Below are positions 16,240 through 27,018 of a stretch of DNA of 64,000 nt, piece after piece. The stretch comes from Prochlorococcus marinus str. MIT 9313 (lineage in GTDB: Bacteria > Cyanobacteriota > Cyanobacteriia > PCC-6307 > Cyanobiaceae). Position numbers and translations under genes: made by a program. Positions within the stretch are counted from its first letter, which is position 1. The number at the start of each line of letters is the position of its first letter. The notes beneath the pieces were generated by a model, which was not told the DNA's origin, did not search any database, and worked only from the letters and a program-made list of their open reading frames with translations. The stretch is taken from NCBI RefSeq assembly GCF_000011485.1, contig NC_005071.1, positions 1,119,347-1,183,346 on the forward strand, in the 5' to 3' direction.

Positions 16240-17472
16240 CTAGTTTTTCTTCTCATGCAATTGCTTGAACTGCCTGAGGCGCTGAATTCCACCCTCGATG
16301 CCAGCGTGCTGTCCCCAGAGCCCCTCCCAATAAAAATAAATCACTCCATGGCCGCGCTCAGCTGCCATTCGAACCTTTTCAGCCAAAATCGGCATGGGCG
16401 TGGTGCGTTTGCCGAATCCTGCCAGCACACCAATATGCACAGGGACACCCAATTGAGGTGCTTTGCGTAAGGCCGGCTGGTCGAGATCCTTCGCAAATCC
16501 CTTGAGCGAGTAGGCGTAGTTCTGCACAACCAACTCGTCTATCAATTTGCCTACAGTCCAAAGCTCCCAGTCTTGAAGCCAGTTGTTGTAAGCAAACCTG
16601 AAAGGCCCAGGGGCAAGGCTGATGTTGACAGGTAGCTTTTCCTTCTCCAATGCTTGCCTCAGTTCTCTAAGCAAACCGGTCAGTTTCCGCCTTCTCCATT
16701 GCATCCAAAAGCGGTCGCTGTAGTCCCGGGGCGGAGAGGAGCCGGTTTCTTGTTGATAAAGAGCCACGGTGTAAGGGTCATAACCAAGCTTCACCGGCCA
16801 AGCAAAATGATCATCAAGCTGAACGCCATCCATCTTGCAGCGCTTCATGACCTCAATCACTACGCCAATGAATCGCGCACGAACCTCTGGATGGGCTGGA
16901 TTAAGCCAAACCCGCTGGTGATTCCCATGCATCTTCACAACTGGGTTGCCATCAGCTCTGGCAAGAACCCAGTCGGGATGAAGCTTAACCACCTCTGCGT
17001 CATCAGGCTCCATCAGCCCGTATTCAAACCATGGCATCACCTTCATGCCGCGGGCATGACCTTCTCTACTCAGGGTGCAAATAGGGTCTAGAGCCAAGCC
17101 TGCTTTCTGAAGGGGCCCTTCTACAGGGGCATAGTTGCTGCGATGGAAGGTAGACCCCCGACTCCAAACATTGAGATAGAGCGCCGTGAAGCCTGCGCTA
17201 TAGAGATCTTTCACCGCCTTATGCATCAAGTTACGGCTGTAATAAAGAGGGCTCGGACTATTGGTCAACCAAACACCAACAATCGGCAACTGATCACTTA
17301 AATGACGCAAGCTTGATTGGGCCACTGATGGGGAAGTTGATGCCTGCGCTGAAATTGCGCATGGTTGAGAAGTCATCAACAACACAACCACTAACACTCT
17401 CAAGTAGGGATAGCGCCACCAAAAGCTGAGTGATGGCATCGTGTTATCAGGGCATGGCATATTTCTTGGCAT
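16240..17472 (-). CDS. glycoside-hydrolase-like secreted protein (GHL10/DUF187 type)
   Basis: About 410 residues from ATG 17472; a TTG at 17490 would add six. The N-terminus has a transmembrane or signal segment, YLRVLVVVLLMTSQPCAISA. A TIM-barrel-like domain follows, with family landmarks GVWLTNSPSPLYYS, ALYLNVWSRGST, GMKVMPWFEYGL, WLNPAHPEVRARFIGVV, MDGVQLDDHFAWP, LPVNISLAPGPFRFAYNNWL and VVQNYAYS. This matches the 'glycosyl hydrolase-like 10' family, including YddW-type proteins, which may act on peptidoglycan or other envelope glycans. The enzyme activity is not established for this branch. It is likely periplasmic. The acidic pair in QLDDHF is the obvious catalytic candidate. Confidence 0.82.
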   Translation of the reverse strand: MPRNMPCPDNTMPSLSFWWRYPYLRVLVVVLLMTSQPCAISAQASTSPSVAQSSLRHLSDQLPIVGVWLTNSPSPLYYSRNLMHKAVKDLYSAGFTALYLNVWSRGSTFHRSNYAPVEGPLQKAGLALDPICTLSREGHARGMKVMPWFEYGLMEPDDAEVVKLHPDWVLARADGNPVVKMHGNHQRVWLNPAHPEVRARFIGVVIEVMKRCKMDGVQLDDHFAWPVKLGYDPYTVALYQQETGSSPPRDYSDRFWMQWRRRKLTGLLRELRQALEKEKLPVNISLAPGPFRFAYNNWLQDWELWTVGKLIDELVVQNYAYSLKGFAKDLDQPALRKAPQLGVPVHIGVLAGFGKRTTPMPILAEKVRMAAERGHGVIYFYWEGLWGQHAGIEGGIQRLRQFKQLHEKKN

Positions 17473-17833
17473 GACGCGAGATTCAACCAAAAACAGGATT
17501 TAAGCAAAGCGTGGAGAAGGGTTGAAGTTGTAGAAAAGTATCTAGTACTGAAAGATGAGCATAAACAGCCTGCTTGCTAGCAAAGAAGCAAAAGAGATGA
17601 AAGAACGAAACCAATCGCACTTAATCGTTATTGAGCCCCTACATATCCTTGCTAACACTCAGACCAACGGACAATCCCAAAGGAATTGGTCGCAACACGT
17701 GTTTTTGTCTGGCCTATGGGCAAAGGTCTACCTGAAGACCACGGTCAAACTTAGTCATGCTTTGCAGTGCTTCTGGTCAGATTTTTGCATGTGCATCCGC
17801 GCAAGATAAAAAGGTCAACTTTTGGAGTTCTCG
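17473..17833. other. intergenic
   Basis: Divergent spacer between the hydrolase-like gene and the small exported protein. An 84-codon rightward frame at 17555-17809 has no recognisable features. The promoters of both flanking genes should lie here. Confidence 0.5.
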
Positions 17834-18271
17834 ATGAACTTTTCCATACGTTCCAAAGCCCTTTGGCTGATTCCTTGTTTTGCCCTTGCTGGTTCGGCCT
17901 TTGTCGTCCGCGATGCTGACGCCAACAAAGTTGGCCAAAGTTTTGGAGCCAAACTTAGCGAAGCTCAGCAACAGAAGCTTTTTAAGGCCCGCAAAGAATG
18001 GGAAATAAGTAGCGCAGACAATAGGATTGCCATCATCAACGCTTCCCAGAACTGTATTGATGCTGCCCAAACACCAGAAGCTTTTCGTAACTGTAAACAA
18101 AAAGGACGGCAATCTTATAGAGCCTTAAAAGAGCAACGCCGCAAAAATATCAATTCCACCCTAAAGAACATGGGTCTAGAGCCTATGCAATCACACCTTA
18201 AGCATGGCCATCGTAAAGGCAGAGCAAACAATCAAAGAATTGGAGATAAGCTGAGATCAAATCAAGTTTAA
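17834..18271 (+). CDS. hypothetical exported protein, 145 aa
   Basis: The start is taken as ATG 17834, behind a GGAG nine bases upstream; a TTG at 17822 is in frame but less likely. The N-terminus MNFSIRSKALWLIPCFALAG is a clear signal peptide, probably cleaved after DADA. The mature part is basic and helix-rich, with two cysteines about 20 residues apart (QNCIDAAQTPEAFRNCKQ) and a tail of many Lys, Arg, His and Gln. No named family is recognised. The layout of signal, alpha-helical charged body and Cys pair resembles small periplasmic proteins of this lineage. A long perfect hairpin follows 44 bases after the stop. Confidence 0.68.
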   Translation: MNFSIRSKALWLIPCFALAGSAFVVRDADANKVGQSFGAKLSEAQQQKLFKARKEWEISSADNRIAIINASQNCIDAAQTPEAFRNCKQKGRQSYRALKEQRRKNINSTLKNMGLEPMQSHLKHGHRKGRANNQRIGDKLRSNQV

Positions 18272-18668
18272 AGCCTCAAAATTGGCTTCTTATTTACTGC
18301 TTTAGATCAGTTAGACATGTATGGCTCCAACTCTCTTAAATCCATGAGAGTTGGAGCCATACATGCTACTCGCTTTTCCACGAAGATGTTCCGGCAGAAA
18401 AATACTGAGTCTCTGACCAGACTTCTCTAATCAAAGCAAGCAAGCGATTCATTCAATATTGCAAGATTCATTGCTCGAACAAAACCAACTGTTAATGCAT
18501 CCATTTAACTAGCATTCCTTCGTGAGAGTAGCCAATGAAAAGACTTCACTTCAACAAGAGCCACATTACTGGAAAGCCTGCTTGGAGATTTTCAACTGCT
18601 CTTGGCCTAAACTTAGCCAATCCCTAACTAAAAACCATACAGACACACTTTCTTCATCACTGTGTTAT
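18272..18668. other. intergenic with long inverted repeat
   Basis: Convergent spacer between the exported protein gene and trhO. It contains the 20-bp inverted repeat listed separately. A rightward frame starting at 18522 runs antisense into trhO and was rejected. Confidence 0.55.
18316..18365. repeat. perfect 20-bp inverted repeat, possible bidirectional terminator
   Basis: CATGTATGGCTCCAACTCTC (18316-18335) and its exact complement (18346-18365) flank a 10-base AT-rich loop. Neither side has an immediate T-tract. It may still end both convergent transcripts, or it may be a palindromic element. No second copy was noticed in the window. Confidence 0.85.
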
Positions 18669-19601
18669 CTACTTCCTAGAACTGTGTTCCATCTGCCGTT
18701 GTCTTTCAGCAAAACGAATACGGTCCGTATCACTAAATTGATCCACACAGTGGCGACATTGAACACCAGGCAGATAACTATTCATCGTCTGATCCTCAGG
18801 AGTGAGGGGCATTCCACAGGCATGACAAAGACAATGGACACCAGGTGAAAGCTGATGATTCAAAGCCACACGTTGATCAAAAACAAAACACTCTCCTTGC
18901 CAGCGACTTTCAGTTTGAGATACCTCCTCAAAATAACGAAGAATGCCACCACGAAGATGATGGACGTTAGTAAAGCCCTTCTCAATCAGATAAGACGTAG
19001 CCTTCTCACAGCGAATGCCACCTGTGCAATACATGGCTATGCGTGCTGGAGTTTGTGCTTTAACCATCGAACGCAACTGCTGTTCTACCCAAGCAGGAAA
19101 GTCGCGGAAACACTTCGTCTGGGGGTTTATTGCTCCTTTAAATTCCCCAATCGCAACCTCATAGTCATTTCGCGTATCGATCAAAAGAGTATCTGGATCA
19201 TCAATTAGATCATTCCATTCATGAGCGTCCACATAAGTCCCCACCGTCTTTGATGGATTCAGCCCGGCAAGACCCATGGTCACAATCTCTGCCTTACGGC
19301 GAACCTTGAAGCGACGAAAAGCCTGCTCAGGCGTCCAGCTAATTTTCAGTTCAAACAAACCCTCAATCAAATCGCTTTCTAACCTCTCAAGCAAAGCGCT
19401 AACACCATCAACCGATCCACAAATCGTTCCATTCACACCTTCCTCTGCTAACAGAACAGTTCCCATCAGTTGATGTTCATCCCCAAGGCTCAGCAGATCA
19501 TGCAATAAGCAGGCAATAGTGACCTCAGTCCAAGCAGTAAAGGAATAGAAAGTAGCTACCTGAAATAGATCTGCAGAGGTCTGATCATCTTGCAGATTCA
19601 T
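18669..19601 (-). CDS. trhO: tRNA uridine-34 hydroxylase TrhO (rhodanese family)
   Basis: 310 residues of the UPF0176/YceA family. An N-terminal ferredoxin-like domain contains [11 protein letters not shown]. The rhodanese domain begins at [16 protein letters not shown] (about 139-154) and has the active-site loop [11 protein letters not shown], with catalytic Cys about 192. A C-terminal cysteine cluster CLCHACG...CRHC probably binds zinc. The enzyme hydroxylates U34 of some tRNAs, a step toward uridine-5-oxyacetic acid, using prephenate-independent oxygen chemistry in characterised homologues. Its ATG overlaps the bioB stop in an ATGA junction, so the two are probably translated together as the end of the lysA-to-trhO run. 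Confidence 0.92.
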
Positions 19602-20605
19602 TCGTCACTCTCCTCCCAATTCGCATGAACTCCTGCCTGAGAGAGAAGTTCGCGATCAGTTTTTACATCAGGATTGCTGGTAGTTAGCAAACTATCGCCG
19701 TAAAAGATCGAATCAGCTCCCGCTTGGAGACAAAGGATCTGAGCCTCTCGACCAAGCTGCTCACGCCCTGCGCTTAGACGGACACGACTGCGAGGCATCA
19801 GAATTCGAGCCGTCGCAACCATGCGCACCATCTCTAAAGGATCCACCGCAGGTAGGTCCTGCAATGGCGTGCCCTCCACTGCCACCAGCCCATTAATTGG
19901 AACACTCTCAGGATGAGGGTTGATATTGGCTAGTACACAAAGAAGAGAGGCTCGATCCACAGTTGATTCCCCCATCCCGATGATGCCCCCACAGCAAAGA
20001 GTGATGCCAGCTGAACGAACCTTCTGAAGGGTTTCGATTCGCTCTTGGTATGTGCGCGTTGTGATGATCTGGTCGTAGTACTCAGGGCTGGTATCGAGAT
20101 TGTGGTTGTAGGCAGTCAATCCCGCATCTGCCAACCGAGAAGCCTGCTTTTCAGTCAGCATGCCGGCAGTAACACAGGCCTCTAGTCCCAACTCCCGTAC
20201 ACCACTCACCATCGCAAGCATGGCTTCAAACTGGGCACCATCTCTGATCTCCCGCCAAGCCCATCCCATGCAAAAGCGATCCGCACCAGCATCTTTGGCG
20301 GCCCGTGCGCGCTCAAGCACTGTTTGGATCTGAACCACTAGATCGGGCTGCCCTTCAACATCACTACTGTTGTGCATGGACTGGGGGCAATAAGCGCAAT
20401 CCTCCTGGCATCCTCCCGTCTTCACGCTGAGCAAAGAAGCCAGCTGGACCCGATAGCCAGGATTTGCCGTCCGATGCACAAGCTGGGCCTGCCAGAGCAA
20501 GTCCATAAGTGGTCGCTCCAAAAGTTCCCGCACCTCATCCACTGTCCAGTCATAACGATGAACAACGGGTTCAAAAGTGAGATCCTTGGCAATAAGCACG
20601 GTCAT
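19598..20605 (-). CDS. bioB: biotin synthase
   Basis: About 335 residues from ATG 20605. A TTG at 20629 would overlap the uppS stop as TTGA and add eight residues, which is equally plausible given the coupling of this run. The radical-SAM cysteines are in [13 protein letters not shown] (CxxxCxxC). Further family blocks are [50 protein letters not shown] and RVRLSAGR, the last supplying the Arg ligand of the [2Fe-2S] cluster. It inserts sulphur into dethiobiotin. No other biotin gene lies in the window. Confidence 0.95.
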
Positions 20606-20625
20606 GGAACGACTGGAGCCAACGG

Positions 20626-21423
20626 TCAAGATCCCAGATGATTCGCTGCGATTGGATCCAAACCGCCGAAACGACGACAGCGTGACTGGTAATCAAAAAG
20701 AGCTTTTGTCAAAGCTACTTCATCAAAATCAGGCCAGCACACATCGGTGACGTGAATTTCTGCATAGGCGAGTTGCCAGAGCAGAAAATTACTGATCCGT
20801 CGCTCACCACTGGTGCGGATCAGCAGGTCTGGATCAACCTCACCAGCCGTGAGTAACTCAGCCTCGAAACTGTTCTCATCAATCAAAGTTGGATCAAGAT
20901 CCCCTCTTGCAGCGCGTTGTGCAAGTTTCTGTGCCGCAAGCACCAGTTCACGGCGACCACCGTAATTGGTGCAGACATTGAAGTGAATGCCATTGTTCCT
21001 AACAGTGAGCTCGGTGGCCTCACTGATCAACTCCTGCAGACCTGATGGGAGACCCTCAAGGTCTCCCAGGAAACGAATCCGTACCTTTTCACGTTCAAGT
21101 GACTCCAACTCCCTCTGCAGCACACGCTCAAACAGAGTCATCAAGAAATTCACCTCATCTCCAGGGCGAGACCAATTCTCCGTAGAAAAGGCATAAGCCG
21201 TAAGGGCGCCAATGCCCCAGTCACTGCAAAGACGAAGGGTTCTCTTGAGAGCTTCTACGCCAGCGCGATGGCCAACCATCCTAGGCAGGCCTCTGGCCTT
21301 GGCCCAGCGTCCGTTCCCATCCATAATCACAGCCACATGGTTAGGTAGCCGATAGGGATCAAGCCCCGAGGGACATGCACAGACCTTTGGATGGCCTGAA
21401 CTAGTGGCCGAACGGCGGCTCAA
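20626..21423 (-). CDS. uppS: isoprenyl transferase (undecaprenyl diphosphate synthase)
   Basis: 265 residues starting at TTG 21423, which overlaps the cdaA stop as TTGA. The cis-prenyltransferase motifs are all present: [19 protein letters not shown] with the catalytic Asp, [39 protein letters not shown] and [20 protein letters not shown]...WPDF. It condenses isopentenyl diphosphate onto farnesyl diphosphate to make the lipid carrier for peptidoglycan and other envelope polymers. The N-terminal extension before the first motif contains two Cys and a Pro and is not conserved to my knowledge. Overlap on both sides suggests co-translation with cdaA and bioB. Confidence 0.93.
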
Positions 21424-22307
21424 GGGAGTGGTTCCTCGATAGAGCTGCTCACGCTAAGCCTGGATGAAGCTTGTGTAGCAACAGCCGAAGCTTTGACTGG
21501 ACTAGAGGCCCCCTTCGTAGCTGCTGCTCCTAATGAGGAACCAAGCAACTCCTTAAGCAAATCCTGCAGACGACTACTGGTGATGGGCCGTTCAAGCCGG
21601 CCCTGGCTTGCAAGAGACAATGTTCCAGTCTCTTCGGAAACCACCACACAAATACAGCGATCAAAACGTTCTGTTATCCCCAAAGCTGCTAAATGTCTCG
21701 TGCCATAACGGCTGATGCCCTGCCGCGAGAGGGGCAGAATCACACCAGCAGAAACGATCCGATTCCCCTTTACAAGTACGGCCCCGTCATGGAGAGGCGT
21801 ATCAGATGCAAAAAGATTCAGCAGCAACTCACTACTTAGCTGGGCATCGATCAGCACACCAGGGTTAAGGAAGTCTTCTGGACGAAGATCACTACCCATA
21901 TCAACAACAACCAATGCTCCACGGCGGCTCTGAGATAAACGTCCAGCCGCCTCGGTAAGCTGGGCAACGGTGCTGGCGGTGGCCCGTAACTCGTTCTGAG
22001 GATTGCCAAGGAGAACGGCCAGGCGACCTGTTCCCAATAATTCCATCAAACGTCTCAGTTCCCCCTGCCAAAGGATCGCTAATGACAAAGAACAAGCCAA
22101 AACCAGCGCATCCACCAACTTTGAAGTGAGCGGAAGATTTTCAAAGCGTTGCACAAACCAAGCCAAGGCAACCAAAAAGAGGTAGCCCCTCAACAACCAC
22201 AGGGTGCGCCGCTCATTGACCCTAGAAAAAAGCAAGACGCCAAGGGCCGAAGCAAACAAAACATCGAGCAGGCGCGGATCTACCACCCCCCACAAGTTCA
22301 CTCCCAC
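21420..22307 (-). CDS. cdaA: diadenylate cyclase CdaA (c-di-AMP synthase)
   Basis: 295 residues starting at GTG 22307. The N-terminal third is three transmembrane helices (for example [16 protein letters not shown] and [11 protein letters not shown]). A DAC domain follows, with both catalytic motifs: DGA in [14 protein letters not shown] and RHxxA in [13 protein letters not shown]. It joins two ATP molecules into the second messenger c-di-AMP, which controls potassium and osmolyte balance and, in cyanobacteria, night survival and metabolism. The C-terminal 40 residues are Ala/Ser-rich and probably disordered. It ends in a 4-base overlap with uppS, and starts 17 bases after lysA. Confidence 0.93.
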   Translation of the reverse strand: MGVNLWGVVDPRLLDVLFASALGVLLFSRVNERRTLWLLRGYLFLVALAWFVQRFENLPLTSKLVDALVLACSLSLAILWQGELRRLMELLGTGRLAVLLGNPQNELRATASTVAQLTEAAGRLSQSRRGALVVVDMGSDLRPEDFLNPGVLIDAQLSSELLLNLFASDTPLHDGAVLVKGNRIVSAGVILPLSRQGISRYGTRHLAALGITERFDRCICVVVSEETGTLSLASQGRLERPITSSRLQDLLKELLGSSLGAAATKGASSPVKASAVATQASSRLSVSSSIEEPLP

Positions 22308-22324
22308 TCCCCAGCCTTGCTTGC

Positions 22325-23692
22325 TCAGCCTAACGCTAAAAATCGTTCCGGCATAACGTCATATCGCAGAAGATCTTCTGGCTGCTCCCGCCTCTGCACC
22401 AACTCCGAGTGGCCTGAATGAACAAGGACCGCTGCAGGTCGTGGGATGCGGTTGTAGTTAGAACTCATAGAGACGTTATAAGCCCCTGTCGCAAAAACCA
22501 CCAAGACGTCTCCACTGCTGGCATATGGCAAAGCAAGGTCCTTAAGCAGAACATCCCCAGATTCACAATGCTTGCCAACCAGAGTGATCGTCTCGTCTGG
22601 CGAGGCCAACGGTCGGTCAGCAAGGCAAGCCGTATAGAGAGATTGATACGTGATTGGGCGGGGGTTATCACTCATCCCTCCATCGACAGAAAGATAGGTG
22701 CGCAGCCCTGGGATGGTCTTGCGTGATCCAACCCGATAAAGGGTGACTCCGGCAGCAGCGACCAGAGAGCGACCCGGCTCACACATCAACCGGGGCAAAT
22801 CCAGGTTACGAGAACGACAGGCTTGATTCACTGCCTCGGCAACCACCTTGACCCAGTTATCAATTGAAGGTGGATCATCAGAACTGACATATCTGACACC
22901 TAGACCTCCTCCAACGTTGAGATCCATGACTGGATGACCCAGGCGCCTAGCCAGTTGCAGAGCACCAGCCATCACATCTGCCAGATCCTGATGAGGTTCC
23001 AATTCAAAGATCTGCGATCCAATATGAGCGTGGAGTCCCGTTAAGCGTGCCCAGCGACAGCCGAGTAACTGATTCAGAACCGATTCCAGCTGATCTGGAT
23101 CAAAACCAAACTTGCTATCAAGATGGCCGGTGCGGATGTACTCATGGGTATGGCATTCGATACCCGGAGTGAAACGCAACATCAACTTTGCAGGATCTGC
23201 TCCAACAGGCACCAGTTGTGAGAGGCGATCCAGATCATGCTGATTATCAGCAACGATTGTGACGCCATTGCGATAGGCAAGCAGCAGCTCCTGATCAGAT
23301 TTGTTGTTGCCATGAAGCACAATGCAATCGCCCGGCACACCTCCCTTCAAAGCGGTAAGCAACTCACCTGCTGAGACCACATCCAGCCCAAAACCTTCTG
23401 AAGCCACCAGGCTGCTCATCATCAATGAGCTATTGGCCTTAGAGGCATAGATAGGAAGAGATGGCCCTGGATAGTGACGCTGTAATGCCCCACGGTATGA
23501 CTGACAAGCTGCCCTCAAGGTGGCTTCGTCAAGCACATAGAGAGGGGTGCCATAACACTCCGCCAATTCGCTCAGTTGACAGCCTCCAACGATCAAGCGT
23601 GATTGCGCATCAAGTTCGGTTGTAATCGGCGCGAGGTTGCAATTGGGGCTAAGGGGATCCCGCCCAGGCTCATAGGGGCTGGATGACATCAT
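22325..23692 (-). CDS. lysA: diaminopimelate decarboxylase
   Basis: 455 residues, starting at the ATG at 23692. It is a fold-type III PLP enzyme. The Schiff-base lysine is in PIYASKANSS, and the phosphate-binding glycines are in DLNVGGGLGVRYVS. The second-subunit motif is GKHCESGDVLLKD, and MCEPGRSLVAAAG is also conserved. It decarboxylates meso-diaminopimelate to lysine, and so controls the split between lysine and peptidoglycan precursor. It is the first gene of the leftward run lysA-cdaA-uppS-bioB-trhO, which has spacings of 17, -4, about -4 and -4 bases. It is divergent from rimI with 69 bases between. Confidence 0.95.
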   Translation of the reverse strand: MMSSSPYEPGRDPLSPNCNLAPITTELDAQSRLIVGGCQLSELAECYGTPLYVLDEATLRAACQSYRGALQRHYPGPSLPIYASKANSSLMMSSLVASEGFGLDVVSAGELLTALKGGVPGDCIVLHGNNKSDQELLLAYRNGVTIVADNQHDLDRLSQLVPVGADPAKLMLRFTPGIECHTHEYIRTGHLDSKFGFDPDQLESVLNQLLGCRWARLTGLHAHIGSQIFELEPHQDLADVMAGALQLARRLGHPVMDLNVGGGLGVRYVSSDDPPSIDNWVKVVAEAVNQACRSRNLDLPRLMCEPGRSLVAAAGVTLYRVGSRKTIPGLRTYLSVDGGMSDNPRPITYQSLYTACLADRPLASPDETITLVGKHCESGDVLLKDLALPYASSGDVLVVFATGAYNVSMSSNYNRIPRPAAVLVHSGHSELVQRREQPEDLLRYDVMPERFLALG

Positions 23693-23761
23693 GGCGATGG
23701 ACGAGGAAATTAGTTAGAGGGATCAATGTAGAGATCAATCCCCCCAAGGAAGGGGTTAGGC

Positions 23762-24247
23762 ATGTTGAAGCACGACATCCAAGCAATGGAAGTCATCCAT
23801 CTAGGGCCGGAACAGATCAATGCGTGCATGGAGCTGAATCAACTCGCACTCAATGGACTCTGGAGCAAACAGCAATGGATTCAGGAATTGATCGATTCCC
23901 GCAGTCTCTGCATGGGAGTGCTCAAGTCTTCAACACTGCTTGCTTTGGCCTGTGGCTGGCTAGTGGTAGACGAACTTCATCTCACCGCAATAGGCGTTCA
24001 TCCTCAACATCGCAGACAGGGCCTTGCCCGTCTGCTGTTATCAAAGTTGCTCGAGCAAGGGCAACGAACAGGAGCCATCCACGCCACACTCGAAGTTGCC
24101 AGAAACAATTCGGCGGCCAGAGGGCTTTACGAAAGCTGCGGATTCAAGACAGCAGGATGTCGTCATCACTATTACAGCAACGGACAAGATGCTCTGATCC
24201 AATGGCTAAGCTTAGGGAAGCAGGCTGAGCCAAGACAAAAGATTTGA
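23762..24247 (+). CDS. rimI: GNAT acetyltransferase, RimI-like
   Basis: 161 residues. The acetyl-CoA loop is IGVHPQHRRQGLARLLLSKL (Q/RxxGxG/A type). The typical RimI block follows: ATLEVARNNSAARGLYESCGF, then GCRHHYYSNGQDALIQWL. RimI acetylates the N-terminal alanine of ribosomal protein S18, and in many bacteria other N-termini. The start is ATG 23762, with another ATG nine codons later. It is divergent from lysA and upstream of clpC by about 175 bases. Confidence 0.85.
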   Translation: MLKHDIQAMEVIHLGPEQINACMELNQLALNGLWSKQQWIQELIDSRSLCMGVLKSSTLLALACGWLVVDELHLTAIGVHPQHRRQGLARLLLSKLLEQGQRTGAIHATLEVARNNSAARGLYESCGFKTAGCRHHYYSNGQDALIQWLSLGKQAEPRQKI

Positions 24248-24422
24248 ATAAGTACGGATTACCGTCCGGCAAATACAACGAAGACAAACATCTTAGCTAC
24301 TTCATTGTTACTATTGAAACCACTAACTCCCTTGCAGCAAAGGGACTAGGCCAAATAATCCAACAGCTCACATTCCAACACCAACCCTGATAAGTTAGAG
24401 ATAGATTCACGTGCCCCGGACC

Positions 24423-27002
24423 ATGTTCGAGCGGTTTACCGAGAAGGCCATCAAGGTGATCATGCTGGCCCAGGAAGAGGCCCGGCGTCTTGGTCATAAT
24501 TTCGTGGGCACCGAGCAGATTCTTTTGGGATTGATCGGTGAGGGCACAGGTGTGGCAGCGAAGGTTCTCAAGTCAATGAGCGTGAACCTTAAAGACGCCC
24601 GCGTTGAAGTTGAAAAGATCATTGGCCGTGGTTCAGGCTTCGTCGCCGTAGAAATCCCCTTTACTCCCAGAGCAAAGCGCGTACTAGAACTCTCTCTAGA
24701 AGAAGCCCGACAACTTGGCCACAATTACATCGGTACAGAACATTTACTGCTTGGTCTCATCCGAGAAGGAGAGGGTGTAGCAGCCCGAGTCCTCGAAAAC
24801 CTTGGTGTAGACCTAGCAAAGGTGCGCACCCAAGTAATCCGCATGCTCGGAGAAACCGCCGAGGTCACTGCAGGCGGAGGTGGAGGCAAAGGCTCAACGA
24901 AAACAGCCACACTTGATGAATTCGGCAGCAACCTGACCCAGCTAGCCAATGAATCCAAGCTTGATCCTGTTGTCGGGCGACAAAATGAAATCGATCGTGT
25001 TATTCAGATCCTCGGAAGACGCACAAAGAACAACCCTGTACTGATTGGAGAGCCTGGAGTTGGGAAAACAGCAATTGCTGAAGGCCTAGCTCAACGCATC
25101 CAACAGGGAGATATTCCCGACATCCTTGAAGAAAAGAGAGTTCTAACCCTCGACATCGGCCTGCTAGTTGCTGGAACCAAATACCGGGGAGAGTTCGAAG
25201 AACGGCTCAAAAAGATCATGGAAGAGATCAAAGCCGCAGGCAACGTGATCCTTGTCATCGATGAAGTGCACACACTCATTGGGGCAGGCGCTGCAGAAGG
25301 TGCCATCGATGCCGCCAACATTCTCAAACCAGCACTAGCTAGAGGAGAACTGCAGTGCATAGGTGCCACCACTCTTGACGAATATCGAAAACACATCGAA
25401 CGTGATGCTGCCCTAGAACGCCGATTTCAGCCAGTCATGGTTGGCGAACCATCGATCGCTGAAACCATTGAGATCCTGCAAGGATTGAGGGAGCGCTACG
25501 AACAGCATCACCGCCTAAAAATCACAGACGAAGCCCTAGATGCCGCAGCAAACCTAGGCGATCGCTATATCTCTGATCGCTTCCTGCCGGATAAGGCCAT
25601 CGACTTAATCGATGAAGCTGGCAGCCGCGTGCGTTTGCTTAACTCCAAACTTCCCCCTGCGGCAAAAGAGGTTGACAAAGAATTACGCAAGGTTCAAAAG
25701 GAAAAAGAAGATGCCGTTCGTGATCAGGACTTCGCCAAAGCCGGGGAATTACGTGAAAAAGAAGTTGAGCTAAGAGAAAAGATCCGCACTCTGCTTCAAA
25801 GCAGTCGCCAAGGCAGTGAGGAATCGCCCCCCGCTGAGGCGGAAAATGCTGTTCGTTCCAGCGATGAGACTCCAACACCTCAACCTGAAAAAAACACAAC
25901 AGCTGCATTAATTCCTCATCTCACCACACCACTGGTGACAGAAGAAGATATTGCCAACATCGTGGCAGCTTGGACCGGAGTACCTGTACAAAAGCTCACC
26001 GAAAGCGAATCAGTGAAGCTCCTAAACATGGAGGAAACCCTCCACCAGAGGCTGATTGGCCAAGATGAAGCCGTCAAAGCAGTCTCGAAAGCCATCCGTC
26101 GAGCCAGGGTAGGCCTCAAAAACCCCAATCGCCCCATTGCCAGTTTCATCTTTTCAGGCCCTACTGGCGTCGGCAAAACCGAACTAACCAAAGCTCTAGC
26201 CACCTACTTCTTTGGTAGCGAAGAAGCCATGATCCGACTAGACATGTCGGAATTCATGGAGCGACATACGGTCAGCAAGCTGATCGGATCACCTCCTGGC
26301 TATGTGGGGTTCAACGAAGGGGGACAACTCACCGAAGCTGTTCGTCGCAGACCTTATACCGTTGTGCTCTTCGACGAAATCGAAAAGGCACACCCAGATG
26401 TTTTTAACCTGCTGCTTCAATTATTGGAAGATGGTCGACTAACTGACTCCAAAGGAAGAACAGTGGACTTCAAGAATACATTGATCATTATGACTTCGAA
26501 TATCGGTTCAAAAGTGATTGAGAAAGGAGGCGGAGGACTTGGCTTCGAATTCTCAGGTGAAAACGCAGAAGACAGTCAATACAACCGAATCAAATCCCTT
26601 GTCAACGAAGAACTAAAACAATACTTCCGTCCTGAATTTCTGAACCGTCTCGATGAAATTATCGTCTTCCGCCAACTCAGTAGAAATGAGGTGAAAGAAA
26701 TCGCTGAGATCATGCTTCAAGAAGTGTTCTCTCGCATGCAAGACAAAGGGATCACTCTCACTGTTTCAGATGCATTCAAAGAACGACTAGTGGAAGAGGG
26801 ATACAACCCCTCTTATGGAGCGAGGCCGCTACGAAGGGCCGTCATGCGACTCATGGAAGACAGTCTTGCTGAGGAAGTGCTTACTGGCCGCATCAAGGAC
26901 GGTGATGCTGCGGAGATGGATGTGGATGACAACAAGCAAATCGTTGTACGCCATGTCAGCAAAACTACTGCCACACCGGAACTCGCTGGAGCAGGAGTCT
27001 GA
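24423..27002 (+). CDS. clpC: ATP-dependent Clp protease ATPase subunit ClpC
   Basis: 859 residues from ATG 24423, giving the invariant [20 protein letters not shown]; a GTG four codons earlier is in frame but outside the conserved start. Two N-terminal Clp repeats carry [14 protein letters not shown] and [14 protein letters not shown]. The first AAA+ domain has Walker [20 protein letters not shown]-containing middle domain is followed by a short acidic, Pro/Glu-rich insertion (about 475-500). The second AAA+ domain has [15 protein letters not shown] and [16 protein letters not shown]. It unfolds substrates for ClpP/R in the cytoplasm and is essential in cyanobacteria. The next gene starts 16 bases after the stop. 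Confidence 0.97.
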   Translation: MFERFTEKAIKVIMLAQEEARRLGHNFVGTEQILLGLIGEGTGVAAKVLKSMSVNLKDARVEVEKIIGRGSGFVAVEIPFTPRAKRVLELSLEEARQLGHNYIGTEHLLLGLIREGEGVAARVLENLGVDLAKVRTQVIRMLGETAEVTAGGGGGKGSTKTATLDEFGSNLTQLANESKLDPVVGRQNEIDRVIQILGRRTKNNPVLIGEPGVGKTAIAEGLAQRIQQGDIPDILEEKRVLTLDIGLLVAGTKYRGEFEERLKKIMEEIKAAGNVILVIDEVHTLIGAGAAEGAIDAANILKPALARGELQCIGATTLDEYRKHIERDAALERRFQPVMVGEPSIAETIEILQGLRERYEQHHRLKITDEALDAAANLGDRYISDRFLPDKAIDLIDEAGSRVRLLNSKLPPAAKEVDKELRKVQKEKEDAVRDQDFAKAGELREKEVELREKIRTLLQSSRQGSEESPPAEAENAVRSSDETPTPQPEKNTTAALIPHLTTPLVTEEDIANIVAAWTGVPVQKLTESESVKLLNMEETLHQRLIGQDEAVKAVSKAIRRARVGLKNPNRPIASFIFSGPTGVGKTELTKALATYFFGSEEAMIRLDMSEFMERHTVSKLIGSPPGYVGFNEGGQLTEAVRRRPYTVVLFDEIEKAHPDVFNLLLQLLEDGRLTDSKGRTVDFKNTLIIMTSNIGSKVIEKGGGGLGFEFSGENAEDSQYNRIKSLVNEELKQYFRPEFLNRLDEIIVFRQLSRNEVKEIAEIMLQEVFSRMQDKGITLTVSDAFKERLVEEGYNPSYGARPLRRAVMRLMEDSLAEEVLTGRIKDGDAAEMDVDDNKQIVVRHVSKTTATPELAGAGV

Positions 27003-27018
27003 CACCTCTCCTACATCA

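Noticed and set aside
17555..17809. 84-codon rightward frame in the divergent spacer
   Set aside because: No conserved feature; occupies the promoter region of both neighbours.
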